Assembly (NCBI GenBank): GCA_900095095.1
Contig: FMBT01000363.1
Span: 124,001 to 188,000 of the forward strand
Length of the DNA: 64,000 bases
From: Fragilariopsis cylindrus CCMP1102
Lineage: Eukaryota; Bacillariophyta; Bacillariophyceae; Bacillariales; Bacillariaceae
Direction: 5' to 3'
Under the pieces are notes generated by a model. That model was not told where the DNA came from and searched no databases. It saw only the letters and a program-made list of their open reading frames with translations. The number at the start of each line of letters is the position of its first letter. Position 1 is the stretch's first letter. A program made the position numbers and the translations under genes. Positions 1-9,927 of this stretch are shown piece after piece.

Positions 1-290
1 ACCAGATGGGTTGGGTGCACTATCATCAATCATACCAATACCTATAAGGTCCTCATAATGCTGAGGTTTCTATGGAGGTTATGAAGGTAAAGTGTTGCAT
101 TTACCACAAAATGGGCCATTTAGGCCCAAAAATAGGGGTTTCCACTTTTGTGTGCACCTTAGCTGAATAATCAACACAAAGCACCAGGAGTAAGTTATCT
201 TTGGTATATATGATGCACCCCATCTATATATTTTGGGATGATTCACCTTTTTGAATGTACTGTATGTCCACAAAACACTGCAAATGGGCC
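1..290. repeat. Diverged dispersed repeat, truncated by left window edge
   Basis: The first 20 bases match, 19 of 20, the last 5' monomer of the retrotransposon at 31535-31554. The following ~250 bases are recognisably related to 43166-43430: both carry a TATGGAGGTTAT block, a TCATTTAGGCCC-like block and a TTTGGTRTATATG block in the same order and at similar spacing. I infer an old copy of an element from the same family as the one around 31-43 kb. No coding sequence is seen in it. Confidence 0.55.
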
Positions 291-2020
291 ATTTTTGGGG
301 GTTATTTGATGTGTGCCGTGTGTGAGCCTACATTATGAGATACCAGTAGGCTTACAAGACTAAGGAATATAACAATTCTCAATCCAATAGGTCAACTGTA
401 AACTTCATAGTTTAAGTTTTCAAAAACAAGACCTTATACTTGATGCTAAAGTTGTTATTATATACTACACTAACAAATACTAGTAAAATTTGGGCATGAT
501 TTAGTTTTTATATGACTAATTCCACGCGGAGATTTATTCATTGCTTTCGAACAGATCCCCCGGCGCGAAAATTCAAAGAATGATTGATTCTGTTTAGGAG
601 GGGTGTAACGCACCAAAGTGTACTAGGACCTAGTACTAGTGGTAGTCCTGGCTCTGTACCGTACATATTATAATATGTATGTAATCGTACATACTAGGTC
701 CTATACATATATTGCACTGGGGAGTGAGTGAGTCACGGATCGGATGATTGTTGATGCATGTTGTTAGGGCGTACTTTTCAATTTAAAGTACTTCGAGTAC
801 TGTACTCCTACTACCAGTAAAAAACTAAAGAGACCGCGTGGGACTAAACTGACTGTTTAAGAGTGACCCTTTTGCGCCAACTCTATTAATCATCCGTTAA
901 CATGCTCCGATCAGCCTATAATATTAGATACAATTAAAGGTAACACATAAAGGAAGCATGCTGTAAAAGGAATAATGTTTATATTCGATAATCATGTCTG
1001 CATAGATAGCTTCCCATCTAGCTTCTTTTTTTCTTTGAATTTTTCAAAAATCGTTAAGTGACCCTTTTCTAATTTGGTCGCACTACTCCAAGCGCGCACT
1101 TCTTTGACAGTGACTGAACTGACCGACCCCTTTGATTATTCAAAAAAATGGCATGTATAAAACCGACAAATACAAGTCGATTCGTAGTCTAATCTCTAAC
1201 TATTGAATATAAAGAACAACGGTGTTTAATCTGTTTAAGAAGACTGTATTATTGGATTAGAGTCTAGCTACTCTATATATTTATCAAAATGACACATTAT
1301 AAGGAGCAAATTTTTTTGAAAAGGGTCAGGTCAGTTTAGTTTTTTACTGGTAGAGTACTCTTCTATTATTTGTTTTACGATCAAACAACATCATTGCTGA
1401 TGATGAGAGCAAAAAATACATGCATCGTGGAGCGATGCGATTTTTAAAATTCTTGTTAATGACTCGGCGAAAGACACTATGTCTTGTATTTTGATTAAGC
1501 CTCTTATCAAAAAATGACTTCAAGTTGTTTTCCTTCGCTCTTTTCTTAATTAATTCATTGACGATGTCGTTTGTTTTCATTGCTTTTGTTTCGATTTACG
1601 ATTTACGCTACAGTACTTCAAGTAATAAGGACCTACAGTACTTCGTATACCAATTATATATGGTGTTATTCTTTGTACTACTGTATCACATCTCAGAACA
1701 CGGGCGGTTCGCGTAAAATCTTTCTCTCCTCTCCTCTCCTGCTCAATTGAAGGAGCGTACACTACTTCATGTCAAGCTTTATGCATTGTCGAGGCACAAT
1801 ATAAACTGCGTCGGTTAATTTGCTTATTGCAACGTCGTTCCCATATATTCAGAATTCAGATTTTAACCTACTTGTGAATATTATATACAGTATTATTACT
1901 GGTACAAATATACAATAATCCGCTTTTTGTTATATTTGCCGTTCTAATTCCTCACCAAAACAAACAGTTTCGAATAACAACAACAACAACAACAAAACAA
2001 AAACACCAGCATTATATATT
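291..2020. other. Intergenic, no gene recognised
   Basis: Only short ORFs without recognisable motifs occur here. There is a hairpin at 620-636 (GTACTAGG, one base, CCTAGTAC) and several ACAGTAC-like words. The last ~100 bases are A/C-rich (CAA repeats) and lie directly before the ATG of the PDZ gene, as expected for a 5' leader. Confidence 0.6.
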
Positions 2021-3862
2021 ATGGCTACAACTATCATTAATAGTAGTACACATTCCGCATCATCGTGTTATTCACAAAAAGGTAGAGGTAATAGTGATGA
2101 TGGTTCAAATGCAAGAAGACAACCACTAGTAATAGTAGGTAATCTTGTTAGTATTACAGTACGTAAGGATACTCCAAAAGCAAAAGCTGGTATCAAATTA
2201 ATACAAGATCGGAATGGACAAGTTACTGTAAAAAATATTGCTAGTAATGGATTATTTGGTAATACTGAATTAGAAGTTGGGTACGTAACGTAATAATGTA
2301 ATATGATGCGCTGTACTGTAGCTCGATAAAGATAATGAGTACACGCAGTAGAGTGATCTAGTATACCACGAACGAATATTGCAACACTAACTTTAATTTC
2401 TTCTTCTTTTGTCCTTTTGTCATTTCTGTTCTGATTGCATTGTACACATGCATGCATTTGTTTATGCAGTGATATTATTTTAAGTGTGAATCGTAAAAGA
2501 TTAAGTGATGGTGAAGGTCCTGATTTATTAATGAAATGGGTACATAAATATAATACAATTTCAATATCTGTTCGTAAACCACCACCACCATCATCACTAT
2601 TACCGTCACCAGGACCAGGCGACGGTAGTAGCAGTAGTAGCAGTAGTAGTCCAACAATCAAAACTCCGAAGACTAGTACTAAGACGACGAAAAACAAGAA
2701 AAAATCAGTAGCGACGAAAAAAAAGGATAAGTCTACTACTACTACAACCACTACTACTGGTAAGAGCAACAAGAATAAGATTGTTACTATTACGGCTGAG
2801 AAACCAGAATCATCATCATCAACAAACAATAAAAGCAAAGATAATAATTGTGGATTAGTATTTGAAATCCAGAACAAAAAAATAGTCGTTGTGGATATTC
2901 TACCAAATTCAATGTTTTTTGAATCATCATCAACAACAGCAACGCCACCAGAACAACAACAACAACAGCAACTTAACATTGGTGATTGTATATTAACTAT
3001 TAATGATATGTGTTTTCGTAAATATGCTGATATTGATTATGCATATCAGATAATGAATAAATCAAAAATTATGGTGATATTAGTTGTTGAAAAACAAAAA
3101 GTAGTACCGCAAAAGCAAAAGAAAATCAAAAAGAACAGTACCGGTAGTTCCTTATCAAGAAAGAAGAAGAGCAGCTCAAATAAGATATCAAAATTTCACG
3201 ATGATGATGATGATGATAATGATACTAGTACTACAAGTTCTACTAGTAGTAATTCTACGGATAATGATGACAATGATGAATTCTGTAGTAGTATCAGTAG
3301 TCATAACAAAAACGACAGAACCATTACAAAGAAGGAGAAGAAGAAGACAACAGTAATAAAACCAAAGAAAGTGGTAACAAATTCATCGAAATATGAATTT
3401 GAAATTGAATCTGAATTTAAAATTGAAAAATATAGACCAATCACAATTACTGTACCAAAACATTTTTCATCCGGACATACCGAAAGTATTGGAGTAGAAT
3501 TTCAAATTATTAAAACTAATAAAGGTGATGCATTAAATACTGTAATAGAACAAGAACATGATACTACAGCACCGCCACCAAAAACAACATCGTGGGTATA
3601 TGTAAGTAAAATTGATAATGATTCACTTTTCGAAAATACACCACTAAAGGTAGGTGATAAGATTATTAGTATCAATGACATTAATTTACGTAACAATGAT
3701 CATAACAAAATGATTGATACCGGTATACGACAAGCATATAAAGCATGTTTAAAGGCAAAAGAATTTATTACAATGACTATATTAAAAGACGACGAAACAA
3801 TATTTTTAGAAAAATCATTTACATTTGATAATTCATCCACAAATTTAGACTGGAGGTTTTAA
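2021..3862 (+). CDS. Three-PDZ-domain protein, two exons
   Basis: The CDS joins 2021-2280 and 2470-3862, giving 550 residues. The intron starts GTACGT and ends TTTATGCAG; splicing restores the PDZ core across the junction (ELEVG from exon 1, DIILSVN from exon 2). Three PDZ-like modules can be read. The first, about residues 37-120, has the repeated core form GLFGNTELEVG..IILSVN. The second ends with LNIGDCILTINDM. The third ends with LKVGDKIISINDINL. They are separated by Lys/Ser/Thr/Asp-rich low-complexity linkers, including poly-Thr and Asp runs. PDZ domains bind C-terminal peptides and scaffold complexes; no catalytic domain or transmembrane segment is seen, so a cytosolic scaffold is the best guess. 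It converges with the sulfotransferase-like gene with a gap of only 107 bases. The partner is unknown. Confidence 0.8.
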
Positions 3863-3969
3863 AAAATCAAACAGATGAATACAGTAAGAATATACAATAA
3901 ATATATATATACAATAATACATATAAGAAAAATAAAATGCACTACATTACATTTCATAACATTAGGACA

Positions 3970-5553
3970 TTACGTATATGCAATGCTGTCAAAATCAAGC
4001 CAGGACCCGCAATTCTTCCTCGCAGTAGACAAGCTTTCCGCTAAATCTCTCGCATTTACATTTCCTGCCTTTCTCAGTACGCCAAAATATACATCATATT
4101 CCTCTCGTAGATATATGCAAATGCTTTTTCTTCCTTCATTACTCAATTCCGACCCATCAACAATAGATTGTTTTACTTTAGAAGAATCACGAAACTTTAC
4201 TGTCGGTACCGAAATTGCTGGATCATCTTGTCCGAGATATCTATTTGCAGAAATCCAGTCAACATTCAAGTGTTCTGTTCGAACGACCAGTATAGTCTTA
4301 TCATTCCAGTTGTTATCGTTATCATTGCGGTCATCATTATCATTGCGGTCATCAGACAATAGTTGTTTATAATTGGTACTGGTATTAGTGGTAGCTTTCA
4401 CCTTGATTGATTCTTTGGAATGATATCTAAAGAGATTTCTTACAACGAATGTAATGTCCATTTTCAAATGCTCTGGAATTTTTTTTGATCTTCTACTACT
4501 GTAATGAAACATATCCGTGCAAAATTTCTCATTACTGATTTCTATACTGTTGTTAGTAGTAGTATTGATGATGCTATCGTTGTTGTTGTTGTTGTTGTTG
4601 TTGTAATAGCCACGGAGAAGAAGTGCAAATTTCTCCAATGTTGGAGCGCATCTATAATATGCATAATATCTTGCAGTACGATGAGGCTCCCTAGCCTTTT
4701 GATTGTATGGGTGCTGGTACAAATAACTGGAAATTGTTCGATCATACGGATCTCGTGCTGTCAAGAGATAAAATTCATGTCTCTTGCCGTATCCATTTTT
4801 TGAGAACAAACCATCCTTGCCTTGATCATGGAAAGCCGGTGTGTGGTAGTATGTTGTGAGCTTGCTTATATAAGTTTCGTTTGCAATTACTTTGTCCTTA
4901 CACCTGTCCATGGCAAATGAATGGCAATCATAATGGAGTTGCGTTGCAGACAATGTACTTCCACCAGTCTTGCCAATGTGAATGAATGCTCCTAAAGTTA
5001 ATTCGTTGGGTGGTTTTGGTCTGCTTGGCAGTCCTTTTGATGATGATGTATTCATTCCAAGATGCTGCTTTACAAGCTCTTGCAAATATGATTGATGATC
5101 ATCATTGTTACCGTTGTCGTTGTCGTTACCGTTGTCGTAGTTTTGAACCGCACTAATACCAGTGCGATTAGGATGGTTGATATTACTGTCTCTGTTATTG
5201 CTGTTATCATAAGTTGCTTCTGAAGTTGCTGTTGTTGATTCTATTGCTGTTGTGGGCTGCAAGTCTACTTCTGCTCTGTTGGACGATGCTGCCATTGGTG
5301 ATAACATTTCATGTTGCGAGTTTCTGCCATAATTGTTGTCGTTATTGACTGTTGATAAATATTTACTACTGATATAGATCAAAACTAATCCGTACAGTAA
5401 CACAAGAATAGCAGTAGTGCTGCTAAAAGATTGTTTCTTCCTATTCTTATCTGTAATCCTAATCGTATTCTTATTTTTATTCATATTCATATTCGTATTC
5501 GTATTCGTATTTGTATTTGTATTTGTATTCGAATTCCTAATCGTAGTTGTCAT
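3970..5553 (-). CDS. Type II membrane sulfotransferase-like protein
   Basis: This is a 527-residue intronless ORF. The N-terminus is a cytosolic Asn/Thr repeat followed by one hydrophobic anchor (TAILVLLYGLVLIYISSKYL), as in type II Golgi enzymes. A disordered stem follows. The catalytic part has a 5'-phosphosulfate-binding P-loop, FIHIGKTGGSTL at about residue 190, and a 3'-phosphate-binding motif, RDPYDRTISSYL at about residue 266; both are hallmarks of PAPS-dependent carbohydrate sulfotransferases. An Asn run is inserted at about residue 315. The family transfers sulfate from PAPS to glycans in the Golgi lumen; the acceptor cannot be predicted. Diatom cell walls and mucilage carry sulfated polysaccharides, which fits, but this is inference. 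Confidence 0.75.
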   Translation of the reverse strand: MTTTIRNSNTNTNTNTNTNTNMNMNKNKNTIRITDKNRKKQSFSSTTAILVLLYGLVLIYISSKYLSTVNNDNNYGRNSQHEMLSPMAASSNRAEVDLQPTTAIESTTATSEATYDNSNNRDSNINHPNRTGISAVQNYDNGNDNDNGNNDDHQSYLQELVKQHLGMNTSSSKGLPSRPKPPNELTLGAFIHIGKTGGSTLSATQLHYDCHSFAMDRCKDKVIANETYISKLTTYYHTPAFHDQGKDGLFSKNGYGKRHEFYLLTARDPYDRTISSYLYQHPYNQKAREPHRTARYYAYYRCAPTLEKFALLLRGYYNNNNNNNNDSIINTTTNNSIEISNEKFCTDMFHYSSRRSKKIPEHLKMDITFVVRNLFRYHSKESIKVKATTNTSTNYKQLLSDDRNDNDDRNDNDNNWNDKTILVVRTEHLNVDWISANRYLGQDDPAISVPTVKFRDSSKVKQSIVDGSELSNEGRKSICIYLREEYDVYFGVLRKAGNVNARDLAESLSTARKNCGSWLDFDSIAYT

Positions 5554-6542
5554 ATTGATATTGCTTGATTGCTTGAATGTTCATTTTACACAAGATCTTT
5601 CTATACTAATCGTCTATTGGGTGATCCTAATAGTGATTCACAAATAATTATACAAGTTATGTGCCTTTCGAACTGTTTTCTTTATAGTAGTAGGTTGATT
5701 GTAATCATCGAGTGTTGGTTGGGACCTCTATTTATATCGATTGATTGACACACGCTCAGTCAAGACAAAACCGAATACCGTATATTAAGCTGCGACATTC
5801 CTGATCCATTCATTTTGTTAAGACGAGCCAATACGTTTTCCTTAATCCATTATTTTTACGCCATGATTTTTTCCTTTTATCATTAAATCTAAGTGTCGTT
5901 GGAAATAAATTCACTGAAAGACTAAAAAGACTTTCTGACTTCTTAAAATAGGCAATTAATCTTACAAAAAATAATATGCCCATAAAACAATCACACTTAG
6001 GCCTATCAACAATCCTTCATATTGAAAAGTTCATGCACACGTATACAAGCATTTTGTAGCTTCGAGTACAATGGTATAATTAGTGCTAGAAGTGAAGTAA
6101 TTAGAATATAGTATACAGCACTTTTTTTTTGGTGTTGTTGTTGTTATCGTGAACGGAGTAGGGCCGCTTAATTATACAAAATCCACACATTTAGTTAAAG
6201 GGCTGAAAGTGCACCTCCAGCAGCAGCGAGACAAGGAAGGGAAACAGATAATAATATTACAGGTATCGAAATATCTTAATCTACAAATAAGATTATACGT
6301 AGATAAATAATTCTTCTACTTTTTAAACATAGCCAGAGATGTAATTAACTACTAGGATGTATGTTTATTCTTTCATCTTATTTTTAAGTGTATATCAATG
6401 CTAATTATGTGTAGAGTATTGTTGCTTATGCATGCATGCATTATATATGGTGGTTATTGTGCTTGTGTGCTTGTGTGCATGTGTGCTTGTGTGCTTGAGT
6501 ATTCTTCTGCTTCTTGACTGACTCAATTTTTGTCTGTGATCC
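5554..6542. other. Intergenic, no gene recognised
   Basis: This is promoter-side sequence of the sulfotransferase-like gene and 3' flank of the DUF4126-like gene. It holds a short TGTGCTTG microsatellite at about 6457-6500 and a CAG-rich patch at 6217-6230. I see no RNA gene or ORF worth calling. Confidence 0.6.
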
Positions 6543-8531
6543 TTAAAATGCCTTTCGTACGTTACGTTTTTGTCTATTGCGTTTCCATTTTGGTTGTAGA
6601 TAAAATTCATCTTTTGTTAAACCATTGAAATGCTTATGAAATTCTTCATCGTTTAGGTAAGATTCCCATGTTTCCATATCAATTTCACCATGACGTTTTT
6701 GTTCAAGATCCTTTAATGTATAATAAACCTCATGGTTAATGCCATTATTATTGCTGGCAATAATAGCAGAAGAACCTTCATCACTATAGTAAACTGTCAC
6801 TTCATCGTTAATGCTATTATTATTGCCGACAATAATAGCAGAAGAACCTTCATCACTGCAATCGTCGAGTATTGAAAAGTCTATCCGTGCCAATTCATTT
6901 GCTAACGCAAGTCGACTAGATTCTAGGTCTTCCATTTCAGCATCTAAATCGTCATCTTCTTCTTCGTTCTGGGTGATGGTCGTTCCTAATTTTCCTATAT
7001 GCAGTATCGGTAATGCCAATAGCTCATCGAGTCGTGATACCTGCTCCATGAAGAGTTCCTTTACACTGCCACTAGCACTACTAGGTACTGGAGAAGCTCG
7101 TGATAAAAATGAAGGAGTTGGAGTACTGAATATGTCTTCAATGCGATTTGATGGATTAAAACCTGAGAACGGTTTAGATGTAGGTAAAGCGTCGTAACGT
7201 GTTTCGTCGTCGGTTACGGTATATTCCATATAACTTTGCTCGTCATCGTCGGAGACACTTTGCTCGACGTAAGAGGTATAAGAAGCGGTGGCAGCACCAA
7301 CATCAAAAGAAGGTAAAGAAGCGGTGGTAGCACCACCAACAACAAAAGAAGACAATGCTATCTTCTCTTTAGTATTTGTAGTAGTAGGAGTTGGTGGTAG
7401 TGAATTTGCCATCGGTTTAGATGCAGGTGCAGAAGCGGTGGTAGCACCAGTTACAAATATAGGATACAATAATTTCTTCTCTTTAGTATTTGTAGTAGTA
7501 GTAGTAGTAGTAGTAGTAGAAGTAGTAGTCGGTAGTTGTGAATTTGTCATCGATTTAGATGTAGGTGAAGAAGCATAGATCATGTTGTGGGTTCCTGCTT
7601 CGATCTGATCTAAGTTGCCATCTACTGTTGTGATGATGATTGATTCAATTGGTGCTACTACGTTGGTGGTGGACATTGACGAAATACTGCCACTGCAATC
7701 TTCAAAAGTAGGATTCTTTTTTGGTTTATTGATGTAGTCGTTGAGGGTAATTTCTCCACTATCAAACATGACGCTATGATCGAGGGATTTGTACTTCTCT
7801 TCTGGACTATTTGTCAATACTACTTCTGTTGAAGTATCATTTTCAGTTTCATTTTTTTCAGTTTCATTTTCATCATCAGTCTTAATCGTTGTTTTAGTAC
7901 AAAATTTTATCTTGATTGTATATGCTGCAGCAAGTAAGAATATTATACATGCTATAATAGCATATATTGGTGATAGTATAGTAAATATAACACCACAAAC
8001 GACGACAAGTATTGTTATACATGGTGTACAACAAACAGCAGAACATAGAAATGATGATTCTCTCATTAACATTCTAAAATTACGGATTAATAAACTTAGT
8101 ACAATACCCATTAAAAGTAACATAACTTTTGTAAAATTATTACCATCATTATCGTACGTTGTTACAGTAGCATCACCATCTGATTCATCATCGTACATTA
8201 CTCCTACAGTAGTTACAGTAGCAAATGAACCGAAGGTTGCTATACTTGCAATAATACTGATAATTGGTACAATAAATAGTTCAGCTTTATCAATAATTGA
8301 CTCATATTCTGTTAACATTTTACCAGTAGTTTCAAATAATACCAGAACAGCTAAAATAATAATTGCCCACCAACTCGTTAAAATAGGTCCAATGATTGTT
8401 GTATCCATATATAACGAACTTGGATATAATAATCCTATTAAACATAGCAAAAATAGTGTTAAAAATGGACTTATACCAGTATTACCTGATATTGTTAATG
8501 ATAATGCTAATGACGAGATATAATTACTCAT
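6543..8531 (-). CDS. DUF4126-like polytopic membrane protein with disordered tail
   Basis: A 662-residue intronless ORF. The first ~225 residues are hydrophobic, with about six predicted membrane spans, and resemble DUF4126: GISPFLTLFLLCLIGL at the start, then a W-I-I-I-LAVLVLFE segment, a D-rich turn and a P-x-I-S repeat. The function of that family is unknown. The remaining ~430 residues are acidic, Ser/Thr-rich and disordered. The tail holds internal duplications: SDEGSSAII occurs twice (DNA copies near 6740-6790 and 6805-6860), and a TNTKEK...GATTAS unit also occurs twice. The family members I recall are nearly all membrane domain, so the tail is a lineage-specific extension. A TGACGTCA site lies 108 bases upstream of the ATG. 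Confidence 0.6.
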   Translation of the reverse strand: MSNYISSLALSLTISGNTGISPFLTLFLLCLIGLLYPSSLYMDTTIIGPILTSWWAIIILAVLVLFETTGKMLTEYESIIDKAELFIVPIISIIASIATFGSFATVTTVGVMYDDESDGDATVTTYDNDGNNFTKVMLLLMGIVLSLLIRNFRMLMRESSFLCSAVCCTPCITILVVVCGVIFTILSPIYAIIACIIFLLAAAYTIKIKFCTKTTIKTDDENETEKNETENDTSTEVVLTNSPEEKYKSLDHSVMFDSGEITLNDYINKPKKNPTFEDCSGSISSMSTTNVVAPIESIIITTVDGNLDQIEAGTHNMIYASSPTSKSMTNSQLPTTTSTTTTTTTTTNTKEKKLLYPIFVTGATTASAPASKPMANSLPPTPTTTNTKEKIALSSFVVGGATTASLPSFDVGAATASYTSYVEQSVSDDDEQSYMEYTVTDDETRYDALPTSKPFSGFNPSNRIEDIFSTPTPSFLSRASPVPSSASGSVKELFMEQVSRLDELLALPILHIGKLGTTITQNEEEDDDLDAEMEDLESSRLALANELARIDFSILDDCSDEGSSAIIVGNNNSINDEVTVYYSDEGSSAIIASNNNGINHEVYYTLKDLEQKRHGEIDMETWESYLNDEEFHKHFNGLTKDEFYLQPKWKRNRQKRNVRKAF

Positions 8532-8638
8532 CGTAGTTCTTGATTTCTTGATTGTTGACTCTTAATTGCTGGTTTGTTTTTGTTTTGGTGTTGATGAATT
8601 GTGTGTCTAGTCTATAACTTCCTGCCTGTCTAACGTTA

Positions 8639-8646
8639 TGACGTCA
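8639..8646. promoter_or_regulatory. TGACGTCA (CRE-type) site
   Basis: A perfect 8-base palindrome 108 bases upstream of the DUF4126-like start codon. The core is the bZIP-binding CRE, known in diatoms as part of CO2/cAMP-responsive promoters. A single site may be chance. Confidence 0.35.
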
Positions 8647-8700
8647 GTCAATTGCCGCCTTTCAATAATGGTGGAGATGAATCTACGTTGAGATAGAATA

Positions 8701-8871
8701 GAGTTGTTTCGGCGGTTCTTATTAGAGATTGTTCTAAACAACTTATGAGGCTGTGTGAGCTTTTTGCTCTTATTTTAGCTAATCAGGTTAGACAGACTAG
8801 AGTTGTATCGGTTATTAAATTTTGTTTGATACAACTTATGCGGAGGTGGGAGCTTTTTGCTCTTATTCTTG
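8701..8871. ncRNA. Tandem pair of structured ~95-nt elements
   Basis: Two direct copies (about 8701-8779 and 8800-8871) each contain an outer stem and a small hairpin. In copy 1, AGTTGTTT (8702-8709) pairs with AAACAACT (8736-8743). In copy 2, AGTTGTATC (8801-8809) pairs with GATACAACT (8828-8836). The T-A pair of copy 1 (8708/8737) is an A-T pair in copy 2 (8807/8830), a compensatory change. Both then have GAGC-TTTTT-GCTC (8757-8769 and 8850-8862). The strand is not certain, and it matches no RNA family I know. It could instead be a repeat remnant; a related ~25-nt stretch occurs at 42890-42915. Confidence 0.4.
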
Positions 8872-9927
8872 CTTTATTTACACTTGTATGGTATTTGGAT
8901 AGAGTGGAGCAAAGCTTTGTGAGGTTCCAGCACATCTAGGATAGTATTGTTACTCTCGTGCCGTTAAAAACTAATCGTGCCATTAAAAACTGCTCACTCC
9001 GTTACAACAATTATCCCCTTCAATATGGCGCGTGTCATAAGCGCGTCGTGTAAGAATACTGTACAAGCAGTGTTTTCGGCGAAATTTAAGTGATTATGGC
9101 GATGCTTGAATTTTCTTTCACACATCGCATTTATGAAGTTTAAAATTTGAGAACGCGCGAGGCATATTTAATGATACAAACTTATTGGAACTTCAACAAA
9201 CATCTATGAATTGAATGCATGAATTTATATCGACAAGATTCTACCCGTTACTGAAACATTTATAAAAAAAATTCTTTTGTCAATACAAATGCAAAATGAA
9301 AATTTCAAATTTCTTCTCAATCCCATAATACAATAGAAAAAATTTCAATGAATCCACCGTTGGCGTAAAAGAATTTTCTTTGACGATGCCAACGGCGGTG
9401 TGTCGTCGAAAATTGTTGATACAGGAGAGCCCGCGATTGAAAGTTTTGTTCAAGCTCACGCGGGATTAAAATTAATCATCCAAATTTTGCAAGAGTTAAT
9501 TTTTGCTTGCTGTTCACAATTTGCGATACACATTCCCTTAAAAACGTAACTTTTTGTCGACACGAACGAATGGGAACAATCACAAAAGAAAAAGTGTCTC
9601 GATCAAAACAACAATAATTGACATTCATTTTCGTCCTTCATCCTTTTTCAGGTGATACTACTACTGTAGTACTAATTTCCAAATCCTTCGATCACTCCGA
9701 ATGCGTCTCATTGATACTGGCTGACTGACTGATTGACTTAGTTGTGGACGATTCATTCATTCTATCTTGTTCTTGTCATCAACAAAGTGCCATTTTCTTA
9801 CCATACATGAGGTTGGTTTTTACGTCAATTTCGTTCTGATTATACCACTGAGATATAATAGACGAAGAAGTAATAAACGAGCAGCAATCAAGTATAAGCA
9901 TCACATCCTATCCTACCAATTATTATT
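8872..9927. other. Intergenic, no gene recognised
   Basis: This divergent region lies between the DUF4126-like gene and the one-TM orphan. I see no ORF, RNA gene or repeat beyond the tandem element just to its left. A short inverted word around 9356-9395 (CCGTTGGCGT / ACGCCAACGG type) is the only local structure noticed. Confidence 0.5.

Noticed and set aside
2068-2979. 303-aa minus-strand ORF opposite the PDZ gene
   Set aside because: Composed of poly-Cys, poly-Val and poly-Leu from antisense simple repeats; the plus strand has a confirmed intron and PDZ motifs.
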